From Bradyrhizobium macuxiense (GTDB lineage: Bacteria; Pseudomonadota; Alphaproteobacteria; Rhizobiales; Xanthobacteraceae), in the NCBI RefSeq assembly GCF_007993935.1, contig NZ_VITY01000007.1:1-64000 (forward strand): DNA of 64,000 nt. The letters run 5' to 3'. The translations under genes and the position numbers were made by a program. The notes below the pieces were generated by a model. The model made no database searches. It was not told the origin of the DNA and saw nothing but the letters and a program-made list of their open reading frames with translations. Below are positions 43,049 to 51,802 of this stretch, piece by piece (position 1 is the stretch's first letter; every line of letters starts with the position of its first letter).

Positions 43049-44230
43049 TCACTGCAGCTTGCACTTCGTTTCAGGCCGGTCAACACCGAGCGTGTCGAGC
43101 TCGGAGACCTGATGCAGGAAACCTTCCTGCGGCGAGACCGAAACGACCATACGACCATCGGCCAGCAGGATCGGCTGGCGGAGCTGCAGATTCCAGTCTC
43201 GCAGGGTCAGTCGCGTACCCTTGAAGGCGGCGATCGAGAAATCCTTGCCCTTGAGGAAGGCGATGACCTTCTTGGGATCCCCCGAATTGGTGCGGGATGT
43301 GGCTTCCCCGATCATGCGCGCGGCGGTCCAGGCCTGCATGTCGAGCGCGGTCATGCGGCGCATGTTCAGCTTGACGAAGCGGTTCTGGATCTGGACCGCG
43401 CCCCATTGGTCATGCGCGGCGTCCCAGCTTGTCGGCACCAGCCCGGCCGAGCCGGCCACGGGCCGCGGGTCCCAGGTCCGGTAGGGCAGATAGTTCGCGA
43501 ACACCTCGCTCTCGTCGGCGGCGACCAGTACGTCGTAAGCCGGCGCCTGCTGCGTGAACACCGGCATCTGCCGCTGGATCAGCGTGACGCCAGAGTCGGT
43601 GCGGCGTGCGCCGCCGGTATCCTCGAAGGTCCGTTCCTGGACGATCTTGGCGCCGAAGCGGGTGGCGGCCCGGCGCAACGCGTCGGCATAGAGCTTGTCC
43701 TGGTCGTGCGAGCCGGTCACCAGCAGCCAGCGCTTCCACTGCTTCCACACCAGGTACTGGCCGAGCGCGTCCGCCAGCATCGAGCGGGTCGGCGCGACAT
43801 GAATGACATTGCCGCGACAGTCCTGCTCGCGCAGCCGGTCGTCGATCGCGCCCGCGTTCAGCAGCACGGTGCCGCGGTCGCGTAGCGTATCGGCGACCTT
43901 GAGCAGGGCATCGGCTGGCAGGTCGGTGATGATGTAGTCGCTGCGGCCGGCGAGATCGGTCGCGACCTTGGCGACATCGTCGCTGTCCTTGACCTTGACC
44001 TCGTCGAGCACGAAGCGCTGGTTGAGGAATTTGCCGGTCGTATTGTTGTCCTCGATCGCGAGGCGTGCGCCGGCGATGCCGTCATTGTCGGCCGGCTGTT
44101 CGACCAGCGAGAGTGTCGATTTGATGCCGGTATTGCCGAGATAGCCGATATGGATCTCGACGGGATCAGCCGCCAATGCGCCGGTCGCCACCATGCTGAG
44201 CGCGATCGTGCCGATCAGCCATCGGAACAT
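43049..44230 (-). CDS. Periplasmic binding protein of the PQQ-associated ABC system (lutA-like)
   Basis: A 393-residue secreted protein. The signal peptide is followed by VEIHIGYLGNTGIKSTLSL, a type I periplasmic-binding fold of the branched-chain amino-acid type, as in the family associated with the PQQ alcohol dehydrogenase system (TIGR03863). Many acidic residues lie in the mature part. ATG 44230 is preceded by GGGAGGAG. It heads a minus-strand operon with the propeller, ATPase, permease and secreted protein, which parallels the lut lanthanide-uptake genes of Methylorubrum. Confidence 0.84.
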   Translation of the reverse strand: MFRWLIGTIALSMVATGALAADPVEIHIGYLGNTGIKSTLSLVEQPADNDGIAGARLAIEDNNTTGKFLNQRFVLDEVKVKDSDDVAKVATDLAGRSDYIITDLPADALLKVADTLRDRGTVLLNAGAIDDRLREQDCRGNVIHVAPTRSMLADALGQYLVWKQWKRWLLVTGSHDQDKLYADALRRAATRFGAKIVQERTFEDTGGARRTDSGVTLIQRQMPVFTQQAPAYDVLVAADESEVFANYLPYRTWDPRPVAGSAGLVPTSWDAAHDQWGAVQIQNRFVKLNMRRMTALDMQAWTAARMIGEATSRTNSGDPKKVIAFLKGKDFSIAAFKGTRLTLRDWNLQLRQPILLADGRMVVSVSPQEGFLHQVSELDTLGVDRPETKCKLQ

Positions 44231-44363
44231 AACTCCTCCCGCAGTCTTTCTGCACCGGGCATGGCATTGTCGGACCATGCGTTGAGATGCAAGATGACGA
44301 AATTGGCTTGGCTTGCAACCCCGCTTTTTGTCGTTGCAAGGTTACAAATTCGATTGGTTCACA

Positions 44364-44878
44364 ATGATGAGATCAGCGTCCGCCATCGTCGTATCTTTGC
44401 TGGTGATGTCTGCGGCGGCACGCGCCGAGCCGCCCAAGCTCGCGGTGTTCGACCTCGAGATGATCGACACCAGCCTGCAAGGGGAGATGAACGGGCCGCA
44501 GACCGACGAGCAGGCACGGCTGCTCCGCACCGGCGGTCAGGTGCGCAAGGAGCTTGCGGATTCCGGCAAGTTCCGCGTGATCGACATCGCGCCCGTCAAT
44601 GCTGCGGCGCACGGCAGCAATCTTCAGGCTTGCGGCGGATGCGACGTGAAACTGGCCGATGAGCTTGGCGCCGATCTTGCGATGACGGGCGTGGTGCAGA
44701 AGGTTTCCAACCTGATCCTCAACATCAATCTCTATCTGCCGTGCATACCGGGCAATTGCTGACAGCGGTGAGTGCCGACATGCGCGGCAACACCGACGAA
44801 TCCTGGTCGCGCGCCACCGATTACCTCGTGCGCAACCGCCTGCTCGCGCCGAACTACGGCGCGCCGCAAGTGCGGTAG
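44364..44878 (+). pseudogene. DUF3280-like secreted protein with a frameshift near its C-terminus
   Basis: A signal peptide and the domain EPPKLAVFDLEMIDTSLQGE run to NLILNINLYL, then the frame breaks and stops at TGA 44760-44762. Beginning around 44739 another frame continues without interruption to the stop at 44876-44878 and encodes HTGQLLTAVSADMRGNTDES and ATDYLVRNRLLAP, which completes the usual protein. One missing base near 44737-44741 explains the break. It could be a true mutation or a sequence error. Proteins of this family accompany the PQQ/lanthanide genes, and the upstream gene is the divergent lutA-like gene. Confidence 0.78.
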
Positions 44879-44925
44879 ATCAGTCCTTCACTAGCAAAAA
44901 ACTTGATTGAGCGACGGCAGTCTAT

Positions 44926-45037
44926 CCCCGTCACCCTGAGGAGCGCGCTCTCGCGCGCGTCTCGAAGGGTCGGCGGCCACCAGCCGGGCCGTGCATCCTT
45001 CGAGACGCCGCTTCGCGGCTCCTCAGGATGACGGGGA
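44926..45037. repeat. Bradyrhizobium-type inverted repeat
   Basis: CCCCGTCACCCTGAGGAGCG on the left pairs, with one mismatch, with CTCCTCAGGATGACGGGG on the right; inner arms GCGTCTCGAAGG and CCTTCGAGACGC also pair. The whole element of about 110 bases can fold into one long hairpin. It lies between the DUF3280-like gene and the S-formylglutathione hydrolase gene, which are convergent. Confidence 0.75.
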
Positions 45038-45074
45038 TATATTCGTGGGTGACCCTTCCCGGCGGGGCGCGCGC

Positions 45075-45914
45075 TCATGCCTTCAGCCGCGCGGCATGCC
45101 AGCGCAGGTGATCGGCCATGAAGGTCGAGATGAAGTAATAGCTGTGGTCGTAACCCGGTTGACGCCGCAAGGTGAGGGGAATGTTGGCCTTCTCGCATGC
45201 AGCCTTCAGCAACTCGGGCCGCAACTGTTCGGTGAGAAAACCGTCAGCATCGCCGTAATCGACCAGCAGGTCGGAGAAGCGGGCGCCATCCTCGATCAGC
45301 GCGACCGCATCATGCTTGCGCCACGCCTGCTTGTTGTTGCCGAGATAACCGCCGAGCGCCTTGTTGCCCCACGGCACCTGCGATGGCGCCACGATCGGCG
45401 CAAACGCGCTTGCCGCGCGATAGCGATCCGGATAACGCAGCGCCACCGTCAGCGCGCCATGGCCGCCCATGGAGTGACCGAGGATCGATTGCCGCGTCGT
45501 GTCGACCGGGAATTGCTCGGCGATCAGCTTCGGCAATTCCTCGGTGACGTAGCTCCACATCCGGTAGTTGGTCGCGAACGGCTGCTCCGTCGCGTCAACA
45601 TAGAAACCGGCGCCGAGGCCAAAATCGTAGGAATTGGCGGGATCGCCGGGGACGCCTTCGCCGCGCGGGCTGGTATCCGGAGCGACGAAGATCAGGCCGA
45701 GCTCGGCGCAAGCCTGGCGGAATTCGCCCTTCTCGGTGACGTTGGCGTGCGTGCAGGTCAGGCCCGACAGATAGGTGACGACAGGCAATTTGGTGCCGGC
45801 CGCATGATCCGGGACGAACACCGAGAACGTCATATCGGTCTTGGTCTCGCGGCTGGGATGGCGGTAGACGCCCTGCGTGCCGCCATGCGACTTGTTCTGG
45901 GAAACCGTCTGCAT
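45075..45914 (-). CDS. fghA: S-formylglutathione hydrolase
   Basis: A 279-residue alpha/beta-hydrolase of the esterase-D family. The nucleophile is Ser148 in GHSMGGHG, with the catalytic His in GYDHSYYF near the end and the Asp in VDYGDADGF. The oxyanion segment is SGLTCTHANVTEKGEFR. It converts S-formylglutathione to formate and glutathione, the last step of glutathione-dependent formaldehyde oxidation. The other two enzymes of the path are encoded at 52387 and 53530. GAGGAA precedes the ATG. Confidence 0.94.
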   Translation of the reverse strand: MQTVSQNKSHGGTQGVYRHPSRETKTDMTFSVFVPDHAAGTKLPVVTYLSGLTCTHANVTEKGEFRQACAELGLIFVAPDTSPRGEGVPGDPANSYDFGLGAGFYVDATEQPFATNYRMWSYVTEELPKLIAEQFPVDTTRQSILGHSMGGHGALTVALRYPDRYRAASAFAPIVAPSQVPWGNKALGGYLGNNKQAWRKHDAVALIEDGARFSDLLVDYGDADGFLTEQLRPELLKAACEKANIPLTLRRQPGYDHSYYFISTFMADHLRWHAARLKA

Positions 45915-45944
45915 CGTCGTGTTCCTCTATGTTGGTGCGCGGCG

Positions 45945-46565
45945 TCAGGCGACGCCGCTCTCGATCGCGAGGCGCACCAGCTCGGCCGATGTGCGCACGC
46001 CAAGCTTCTGGCGCATGATCGATGACGTGTTCGCGACCGTCTTGTATGACGAATGGACCAGCCAGGCGATCTCCGACAGGCTCTTGCCGGAACTGAGCAG
46101 GCGCAGGATCTCCATCTCGCGCGAGGTCAGCTTGGAAAGCGGATTCTGCGCAAAGCCCGGCCGTGCAAAGGCGACGTTGCGTGCGATCGCCGGCGGCAGA
46201 TAGACGCCGCCATTGCCGACCTCGCGCACCGCCTCCACCAGATCGTTGGGATCGCCGGTCTTCGAGACGTAGCCCTTGGCGCCGATGTCGATGGCGCGGG
46301 CGGCGAACACCGGATCGTCGTTCATGCTGAACATGATGAGGCGCGCGGACGCATCACGGGTCAGGATGCGCCGGGCCAGCTCGAAGCCGGAGACGGTCGG
46401 CAGGTTGATGTCGATCACGCAGAGATCGGGCTTCTCAGCAACGAAAGCCCGCTCGCCGCTCTCGGCATCCGCCGCCTCGAGCAGCGTGATCTCGGGATCG
46501 TCGGCGAACACGGTGCGACAACCGGAGGCAACGATGGGATGATCATCAACGATCAGAATGCGCAT
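45945..46565 (-). CDS. LuxR-family response regulator
   Basis: A 206-residue response regulator. The receiver domain has the acidic pocket VDDHP and phosphoacceptor Asp52 in VIDINLPTVSG; the C-terminal NarL-type HTH reads LTSREMEILRLLSSGKSLSE and continues through KTVANTSSIMRQKLGV. It is divergent from the histidine kinase at 46747, the typical layout of the FlhSR/MoxXY-like pairs that control methanol or formaldehyde genes. The fghA gene follows 30 bases downstream on the same strand. Confidence 0.9.
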   Translation of the reverse strand: MRILIVDDHPIVASGCRTVFADDPEITLLEAADAESGERAFVAEKPDLCVIDINLPTVSGFELARRILTRDASARLIMFSMNDDPVFAARAIDIGAKGYVSKTGDPNDLVEAVREVGNGGVYLPPAIARNVAFARPGFAQNPLSKLTSREMEILRLLSSGKSLSEIAWLVHSSYKTVANTSSIMRQKLGVRTSAELVRLAIESGVA

Positions 46566-46746
46566 GGCGTTGTTCCGGCGACCTGCTTCGATTCACGCGT
46601 CATCACATCGGCTTGCACGAAGAACACCTCGGTTCCGACCGGTTGTGCACCTCGCACGGGATTGCGATAGGGTGCGATTAGATAGCCGGGCAAATTTGGC
46701 TGTCAACGATCCTCTCGGAGGAGGGATCGCGGTCGGGGGCAACGTC

Positions 46747-48120
46747 ATGTGGCAAAAGCTATCCTTGCGCGCACGGATCAACCTGTTGCTGGCGCTGATA
46801 CTGGCGCTTGGATTGGGCATCAATATCGCGCGGCTGGCGCTCGAGGCGGGACCTCGCGTTCAGGCAGAAGATCAAAGCGTTATCCGGCTCGCGCGCGAGT
46901 TTGTTGCTGCGATCGTGGCCGGTCTCGACGAGGCGCCGGATCCCGATGCGCGGCTCGATCAGATCGTCGAGGATCTGAGCCGGCTGCGCCATGTCAGCAT
47001 CACGCGGCAGGATGACGCGACCGCAAAATCCCCCGAGCGCCCGCAGGACGCTGGCGATCCGCGCGCCCCGCCGGAGTGGTTCGTCGCACTGGTCCATCCC
47101 GAGCAGACCTCGGTGCGGGTGCCGATCTCGGTTCACGGCAAGCCGCAGTCGCTTGTCATCACCTCGCATCCCGACGACGAGATCGCCGAGATCTGGGACG
47201 GCATCGTTACCCAGCTCGAGATCGGCTCCGCGATCGCGGTGGCGCTGCTGCTGGTGACCATGCTGGTGGTCGGTCGCGCGCTGGCGCCGCTCGAGGCGCT
47301 GTCGCAGGCCATGATCGGCATCGAGGCCGGGGACTACGATGCACGGGTCGAGCCCGGCGGATCGCCTGAATTGGCCGCGATCTGTGCCAAACTGAACCAT
47401 TTGGCGGCGACGCTCGGCGAGGCCGTCGACAGCAAGCGGCAACTCGCCGAACGTGCGGTCTCGCTGCAGGATTCCGAACGCAAGGAGATCGCGCGCGAAC
47501 TGCACGACGAGTTCGGGCCCTATCTGTTTGCGCTGCGTGCGCATGCCGGCGCGCTGACCCGGCTGTCTGAGGTGGACAAGGCGGACCCTGCGGCACTGCG
47601 CAAGCACGGCAACGCCATCCTCGAGCAGGTCAACGCGCTCCAGCAGTTCACTCGCCGCATCCTGGAGCGATTGCGGCCGGTGGGATTGGCCGAGCTGGGG
47701 CTTGCGGAAGCGCTCGGCGCGTTGGTGCGGCTGTGGAGCGAGACGCACCCGGAGGTGGAGATCGAGAGTAACGTGTCGCCAGATATCGGCGAGACCGGCG
47801 AGATGGCCGACTTGACGATCTACCGCATCGTCCAGGAAGCGCTCACCAACGTGTTCCGCCACGCCGGCGCGACGGCAGTCGCTATCACGATCGAGCCTGT
47901 CGAGCGGCAGGCGGGCCTGCGCGGCAGCCGCGGCGGCGCGCTGGTGCGGGTTCGCGACAATGGCCGCGGCATGCTCGCCGATCACAGACTTGGCCGCGGC
48001 TTGACCGGCATGCGGGAGCGGATCCTCGCGCTCGGCGGCACGCTCAAGATCAACTCCACCGATGACGGCGTGACGGTCGAAGCGCTGGTGCCGAAGGCCG
48101 CTACCGCGGCCAGTATCTGA
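46747..48120 (+). CDS. Sensor histidine kinase (HisKA_3 type)
   Basis: A 457-residue membrane kinase. Two membrane segments (residues about 10-30 and 160-180) enclose a periplasmic sensing domain; a HAMP region follows (ALAPLEALSQAMIGIEAGDY). The H-box is ERKEIARELHDEFGPYLFAL, and the ATPase domain has YRIVQEALTNVFRHA, VRVRDNGRGM and RGLTGMRERI. These match the NarX/FlhS class paired with LuxR-type regulators. ATG 46747 follows CGGGGG. Likely partner: the divergent regulator at 45945. Its last 20 bases overlap the convergent DUF1232 gene. Confidence 0.9.
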   Translation: MWQKLSLRARINLLLALILALGLGINIARLALEAGPRVQAEDQSVIRLAREFVAAIVAGLDEAPDPDARLDQIVEDLSRLRHVSITRQDDATAKSPERPQDAGDPRAPPEWFVALVHPEQTSVRVPISVHGKPQSLVITSHPDDEIAEIWDGIVTQLEIGSAIAVALLLVTMLVVGRALAPLEALSQAMIGIEAGDYDARVEPGGSPELAAICAKLNHLAATLGEAVDSKRQLAERAVSLQDSERKEIARELHDEFGPYLFALRAHAGALTRLSEVDKADPAALRKHGNAILEQVNALQQFTRRILERLRPVGLAELGLAEALGALVRLWSETHPEVEIESNVSPDIGETGEMADLTIYRIVQEALTNVFRHAGATAVAITIEPVERQAGLRGSRGGALVRVRDNGRGMLADHRLGRGLTGMRERILALGGTLKINSTDDGVTVEALVPKAATAASI

Positions 48121-48496
48121 ATGCGGCCCACACCAGCGCCAGTGCGCCGGCGATCCAGAGCACGACGATTGCGATCATCCCGGCCCGGCTGATCGGTCGC
48201 TGCAATACCGCGCCGGCTTTGGCGCGGCATTCCGCCATCACCTCGTCCGGAACGAGCGAGATCGCAAGCCAGATGCCGAGCGGCAGCAGGATCAGATCGT
48301 CGAGATAGCCGAGCACCGGGATGAAATCCGGAATCAGATCGATCGGAGACAGCGCATAGGCCGCGATGGCGATCGCAAGCGCCTTGGCGTACCACGGTAC
48401 GCGCGGGTCGCGTGATGCGAGATAGAGCGCAACGCTGTCCCGTTTCAGGTTGCGCGCCCAAGCTTTGACAGAGGAAATCTTGATCGCGGACAGCAT
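48101..48496 (-). CDS. YkvA-like DUF1232 membrane protein
   Basis: A 131-residue protein with the DUF1232 core: RDPRVPWYAKALAIAIAAYALS, then PIDLIPDFIPVLGYLDDLIL, and a C-terminal membrane helix (AIVVLWIAGALALVWAAF). The function of the family is unknown. It is convergent with the histidine kinase and overlaps its 3' end by 20 bases. It does not clearly belong to the methanol pathway. Confidence 0.85.
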   Translation of the reverse strand: MLSAIKISSVKAWARNLKRDSVALYLASRDPRVPWYAKALAIAIAAYALSPIDLIPDFIPVLGYLDDLILLPLGIWLAISLVPDEVMAECRAKAGAVLQRPISRAGMIAIVVLWIAGALALVWAAFRYWPR

Positions 48497-48527
48497 GGCG
48501 TGACGCCAGCACGCCAGACGAAAACCG

Positions 48528-49502
48528 CTACTCCAGCACCACGTCCACTGGCATGCCGCTGTGCAGACCCTTGTGGACGGACGAGGGCGCGATGCCGAAA
48601 TATTTCCGGAATACGCGGCTGAAATGCGAAGAGCTCGAGAAGCCCCAGGAGAAGGCGACGTCCGTGATGGTCTTGCCGTTCTGGGATTCCAGCTCCTGCC
48701 GGCAATTCTGTAGCCGGGCCTTCCAGATGTAGTCGCTGACCGTTATGCCGCGATCGCTGAATAGCATGTGCAGATACCGCTTCGAGCAGCCGAGGGCCGC
48801 AGAGATGCGGTCGATGCAGAGATCGGGATCGCGCAGGTGCTCGCGGATGAAGCCCTGGGCCCGCACATAGGTTGCCTCGGCGCTGCCGCGATCGAACATG
48901 GCGCCGGTTTCGCGCAGCGGCAGCAGCAGCAAATCAATCAGCGCATCGGCGACGCCGACCGCATTGACCGGGGTCAGCGTCGGCGCTTCGCCGAACGCGG
49001 CATGCACGAAATCATAGGCGATGCGGCCGGTGCCGTTGCGCGCCGAGAGCTTGCAGGGCGCCATCTTCGAGAGCTGGAAGCCGCGCTCCTTGAGCAGGTC
49101 CTTCGGCACGATGACAACCTCGTGACGGGTCAGGGACGGGCTGATGATCGTATGCGGACAGGACACGTCGTAGGCGAAGCAGTCGCCCGGCATGATGTCG
49201 AAGTGCAGACCGTCCTGCTCGAAATGCGAGACGCCGTGGGTCTGGAAGACGATCTTGATGTAGGGATGCTCGCTCAGCTTGATGCGCGAGATGGTATGCG
49301 CGATCCGGTGCTGGCTTGCCTCGATCTGGCACAGCTTCAATCGCGAGACCGTCGTGAAATTGATGCGGCCCTCGAGCGAGGATCCTTCCAGCGCATCGAC
49401 GTCGAACTGACCACAGAGGTCAGTGAGCGCATCCGACCAGCGCTGGATTTGCCGCTTGGGCGTCAATCCGTTCGTGCTGAGTGAATGGACTGTATCGGAC
49501 AT
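48528..49502 (-). CDS. AraC-family transcriptional regulator
   Basis: A 324-residue regulator. The N-terminal half is an AraC-binding-like sensing domain (FQTHGVSHFEQDGLHFDIMPG), and the C-terminal half is the double HTH of AraC (LCIDRISAALGCSKRYLHMLF and ITDVAFSWGFSSSSHFSRVF). I use ATG 49502; a TTG lies at 49529. It is encoded divergently from xoxF, 421 bases away, and is a good candidate for the regulator of the xoxF operon. Confidence 0.88.
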   Translation of the reverse strand: MSDTVHSLSTNGLTPKRQIQRWSDALTDLCGQFDVDALEGSSLEGRINFTTVSRLKLCQIEASQHRIAHTISRIKLSEHPYIKIVFQTHGVSHFEQDGLHFDIMPGDCFAYDVSCPHTIISPSLTRHEVVIVPKDLLKERGFQLSKMAPCKLSARNGTGRIAYDFVHAAFGEAPTLTPVNAVGVADALIDLLLLPLRETGAMFDRGSAEATYVRAQGFIREHLRDPDLCIDRISAALGCSKRYLHMLFSDRGITVSDYIWKARLQNCRQELESQNGKTITDVAFSWGFSSSSHFSRVFRKYFGIAPSSVHKGLHSGMPVDVVLE

Positions 49503-49923
49503 CTTTCCAGCCACCGATTCGATCCCCAACGTGACTGCTCACCATGCTCAATCTGGCCCGGGATGATGCGCCTTCTCCCTGATTCTGAACAGCTTAGGGA
49601 GGTGGCGGGATTTCTTCCCGGTTAATGTCGGGTGATCCTCCGACTTAGTTCTGGGCTCGTCAAGCGCAACCTTAGAACGCGTCAATCTGGCGCTTCGAAT
49701 GCGCCGGCCGCGATTGATGCCCTGCAACATGAAGCAACCTTATGCCACCCATTCGGGCCGGGCCTGCAAAAATCTGTCGCAGCTTCGCTTTTGAGCAAAC
49801 GGCTCTTCTCTATTGGGCAAGTCAGCAGGGTTCGATCGGACTACGACTGGGGAACCAAAATGGAAGAAGTGGGGCCGTTTCGGCGGAAACCCTTGAGCTC
49901 TTGAACCTGGGAGGAAATCCACG
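49503..49923 (+). promoter_or_regulatory. Divergent control region of the AraC regulator and xoxF
   Basis: No gene is seen in these 421 bases. They hold short palindromes (GAGCAAACGGCTC near 49792; GGCGC/GCGCC around 49689-49705) and AT-rich tracts, and end with a strong GGGAGGAAA ribosome site before xoxF. No operator can be named with confidence. Confidence 0.55.
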
Positions 49924-51729
49924 ATGCGCAAGATGCTTTACGCGACGGGCCTTGGGGCAATGGCGGTGTTTGCCGTCGGAGCCGCCAGCGCCAATGACGA
50001 ACTCCACAAGATGTCGCAGAACCCGAAAGACTGGGTGATGCCGACCGGCGACTACACCAATCAGCGTTACTCGAAGCTGAATCAGATCAACGCCCAGAAC
50101 GTCGGAAAGTTGCAGGTCGCCTGGACGTTTTCGACCGGCGTGCTGCGCGGTCACGAAGGCGGACCGCTGATCATCGGCAACATGATGTACGTGCATACCC
50201 CGTTCCCCAACAAGGTCTACGCTATTGACCTTTCCAAGGACAATCAGATCGTCTGGAAGTACGAGCCGAAGCAGGATCCGAACGTCATTCCGGTGATGTG
50301 CTGCGACACCGTTAATCGCGGCCTCGCCTACGGCGACGGCAAGATCCTCCTGCATCAGGCCGATACCACGCTGGTCGCGCTCGATGCGAAGACCGGCAAG
50401 GTGGAGTGGAGCGTCAAGAACGGCGATCCGAGCAAGGGATCGACCGGTACATCGGCGCCGATGGTCATCAAGGACAAGGTCCTGATCGGAATCTCGGGCG
50501 GCGAGTTCGGCGTTCAGGCCCATATGACGGCCTACGACCTCAAGACCGGCAAGCTGGTCTGGCGCGGCTTCTCGGAAGGTCCGGATGATCAGATCCTGGT
50601 CGACGACAAGACCACCGAGCTCGGCAAGCCGATCGGCAAGGACTCGAGCCTGAAGACGTGGCAAGGCGATCAGTGGAAGATCGGCGGCGGCGCGACCTGG
50701 GGCTGGATCTCCTACGATCCCGAACTGAACCTCGTGTATTACGGATCGGGCAACCCCTCGACCTGGAATCCGAAGCAGCGTCCCGGCGACAACAAGTGGT
50801 CGATGACGATCTGGGCACGTAACCCGGATACCGGCGTCGCCAAGTGGGTCTATCAGATGACGCCCCATGACGAATGGGACTATGACGGCGTCAACGAGAT
50901 GATCCTCTCGGATCAGTCGATCGACGGCAAGCCGCGCAAGCTGCTGACGCACTTCGATCGTAACGGCCTCGGCTACACGCTCGATCGCGCCACCGGCGAG
51001 TTGCTGGTCGCCGAGAAGTATGATCCGAAGGTGAACTGGACCTCCGGCGTCGACATGAACAAGAGCTCGCCGACCTATGGTCGTCCGAAGGTTCTTGATG
51101 CAGCGTCGACCGACAAGGCCGGCGAGGACCACAACGTCAAGGGCATCTGCCCGGCGGCGCTGGGTTCGAAGGACGAGCAGCCTGCGGCCTACTCGCCCGA
51201 CACGCAACTGTTCTACGTGCCGACCAACCACGTCTGCATGGACTACGAGCCGTTCAAGGTGAGCTATACCGCAGGTCAGCCCTATGTCGGCGCGACGCTG
51301 TCGATGTATCCGCCTCCCGGTGAGACCAACATGGGCAATTTCATTGCCTGGGACGGCAAGACCGGCAAGATCGTGTGGTCGAACAAGGAGCAGTTCTCGG
51401 TCTGGTCGGGTGCGCTCGCAACCGCCGGCGGCGTGGTGTTCTACGGCACGCTGGAAGGCTATCTGAAGGCAGTCGACGCGAAGACGGGCAAGGAGCTCTA
51501 CAAGTTCAAGACCCCGTCCGGCATCATCGGCAACGTCACCACCTATGAAAATGGCGGCAAGCAGTACGTCGCAGTTCTGTCGGGTGTTGGTGGTTGGGCA
51601 GGCATCGGCCTCGCGGCCGGTCTGACCGATCCGACGGCCGGTCTTGGCGCAGTCGGCGGCTATGCGGCGCTGAGCAACTACACCGCGCTCGGTGGAACGC
51701 TCACGGTGTTCTCGCTGCCGCAGCAGTGA
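49924..51729 (+). CDS. xoxF: Lanthanide-dependent methanol dehydrogenase XoxF
   Basis: A 601-residue periplasmic quinoprotein of the XoxF5 type. After the signal peptide come the propeller W motifs, the vicinal disulfide Cys126-Cys127, and metal ligands Glu194 (GGEFGV), Asn277 (GSGNPS) and catalytic Asp319 in HDEWDYDG. Asp321, two positions on, is the lanthanide marker that calcium-type MxaF lacks. It oxidises methanol to formaldehyde (or formate) in the periplasm and passes electrons to XoxG. A strong GGGAGGAAA site precedes the ATG. A perfect hairpin separates it from xoxG. Confidence 0.96.
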   Translation: MRKMLYATGLGAMAVFAVGAASANDELHKMSQNPKDWVMPTGDYTNQRYSKLNQINAQNVGKLQVAWTFSTGVLRGHEGGPLIIGNMMYVHTPFPNKVYAIDLSKDNQIVWKYEPKQDPNVIPVMCCDTVNRGLAYGDGKILLHQADTTLVALDAKTGKVEWSVKNGDPSKGSTGTSAPMVIKDKVLIGISGGEFGVQAHMTAYDLKTGKLVWRGFSEGPDDQILVDDKTTELGKPIGKDSSLKTWQGDQWKIGGGATWGWISYDPELNLVYYGSGNPSTWNPKQRPGDNKWSMTIWARNPDTGVAKWVYQMTPHDEWDYDGVNEMILSDQSIDGKPRKLLTHFDRNGLGYTLDRATGELLVAEKYDPKVNWTSGVDMNKSSPTYGRPKVLDAASTDKAGEDHNVKGICPAALGSKDEQPAAYSPDTQLFYVPTNHVCMDYEPFKVSYTAGQPYVGATLSMYPPPGETNMGNFIAWDGKTGKIVWSNKEQFSVWSGALATAGGVVFYGTLEGYLKAVDAKTGKELYKFKTPSGIIGNVTTYENGGKQYVAVLSGVGGWAGIGLAAGLTDPTAGLGAVGGYAALSNYTALGGTLTVFSLPQQ

Positions 51730-51746
51730 GCTGAGCAAGCCTCGTT

Positions 51747-51776
51747 CCGGCGCATGGGGCGATCTCCATGCGCCGG
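51747..51776 (+). terminator. Intercistronic hairpin between xoxF and xoxG
   Basis: A perfect 11-bp inverted repeat, CCGGCGCATGG (51747-51757) and CCATGCGCCGG (51766-51776), with an 8-base loop lies 17 bases after the xoxF stop. There is no T-run, so it could be a partial terminator or a 3'-end stabiliser that raises xoxF over the downstream genes. Confidence 0.7.
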
Positions 51777-51802
51777 TCCGTCTTCAATCCGCACGCGAGG
51801 AT

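Noticed and set aside
44926..45037. Repeat-rich segment considered as CRISPR
   Set aside because: It is one inverted repeat with two arms, not regularly spaced direct repeats.
49822..51738. Open frame of 638 codons on the minus strand opposite xoxF
   Set aside because: Antisense of xoxF; composition is Arg/His/Val-rich with no domain.
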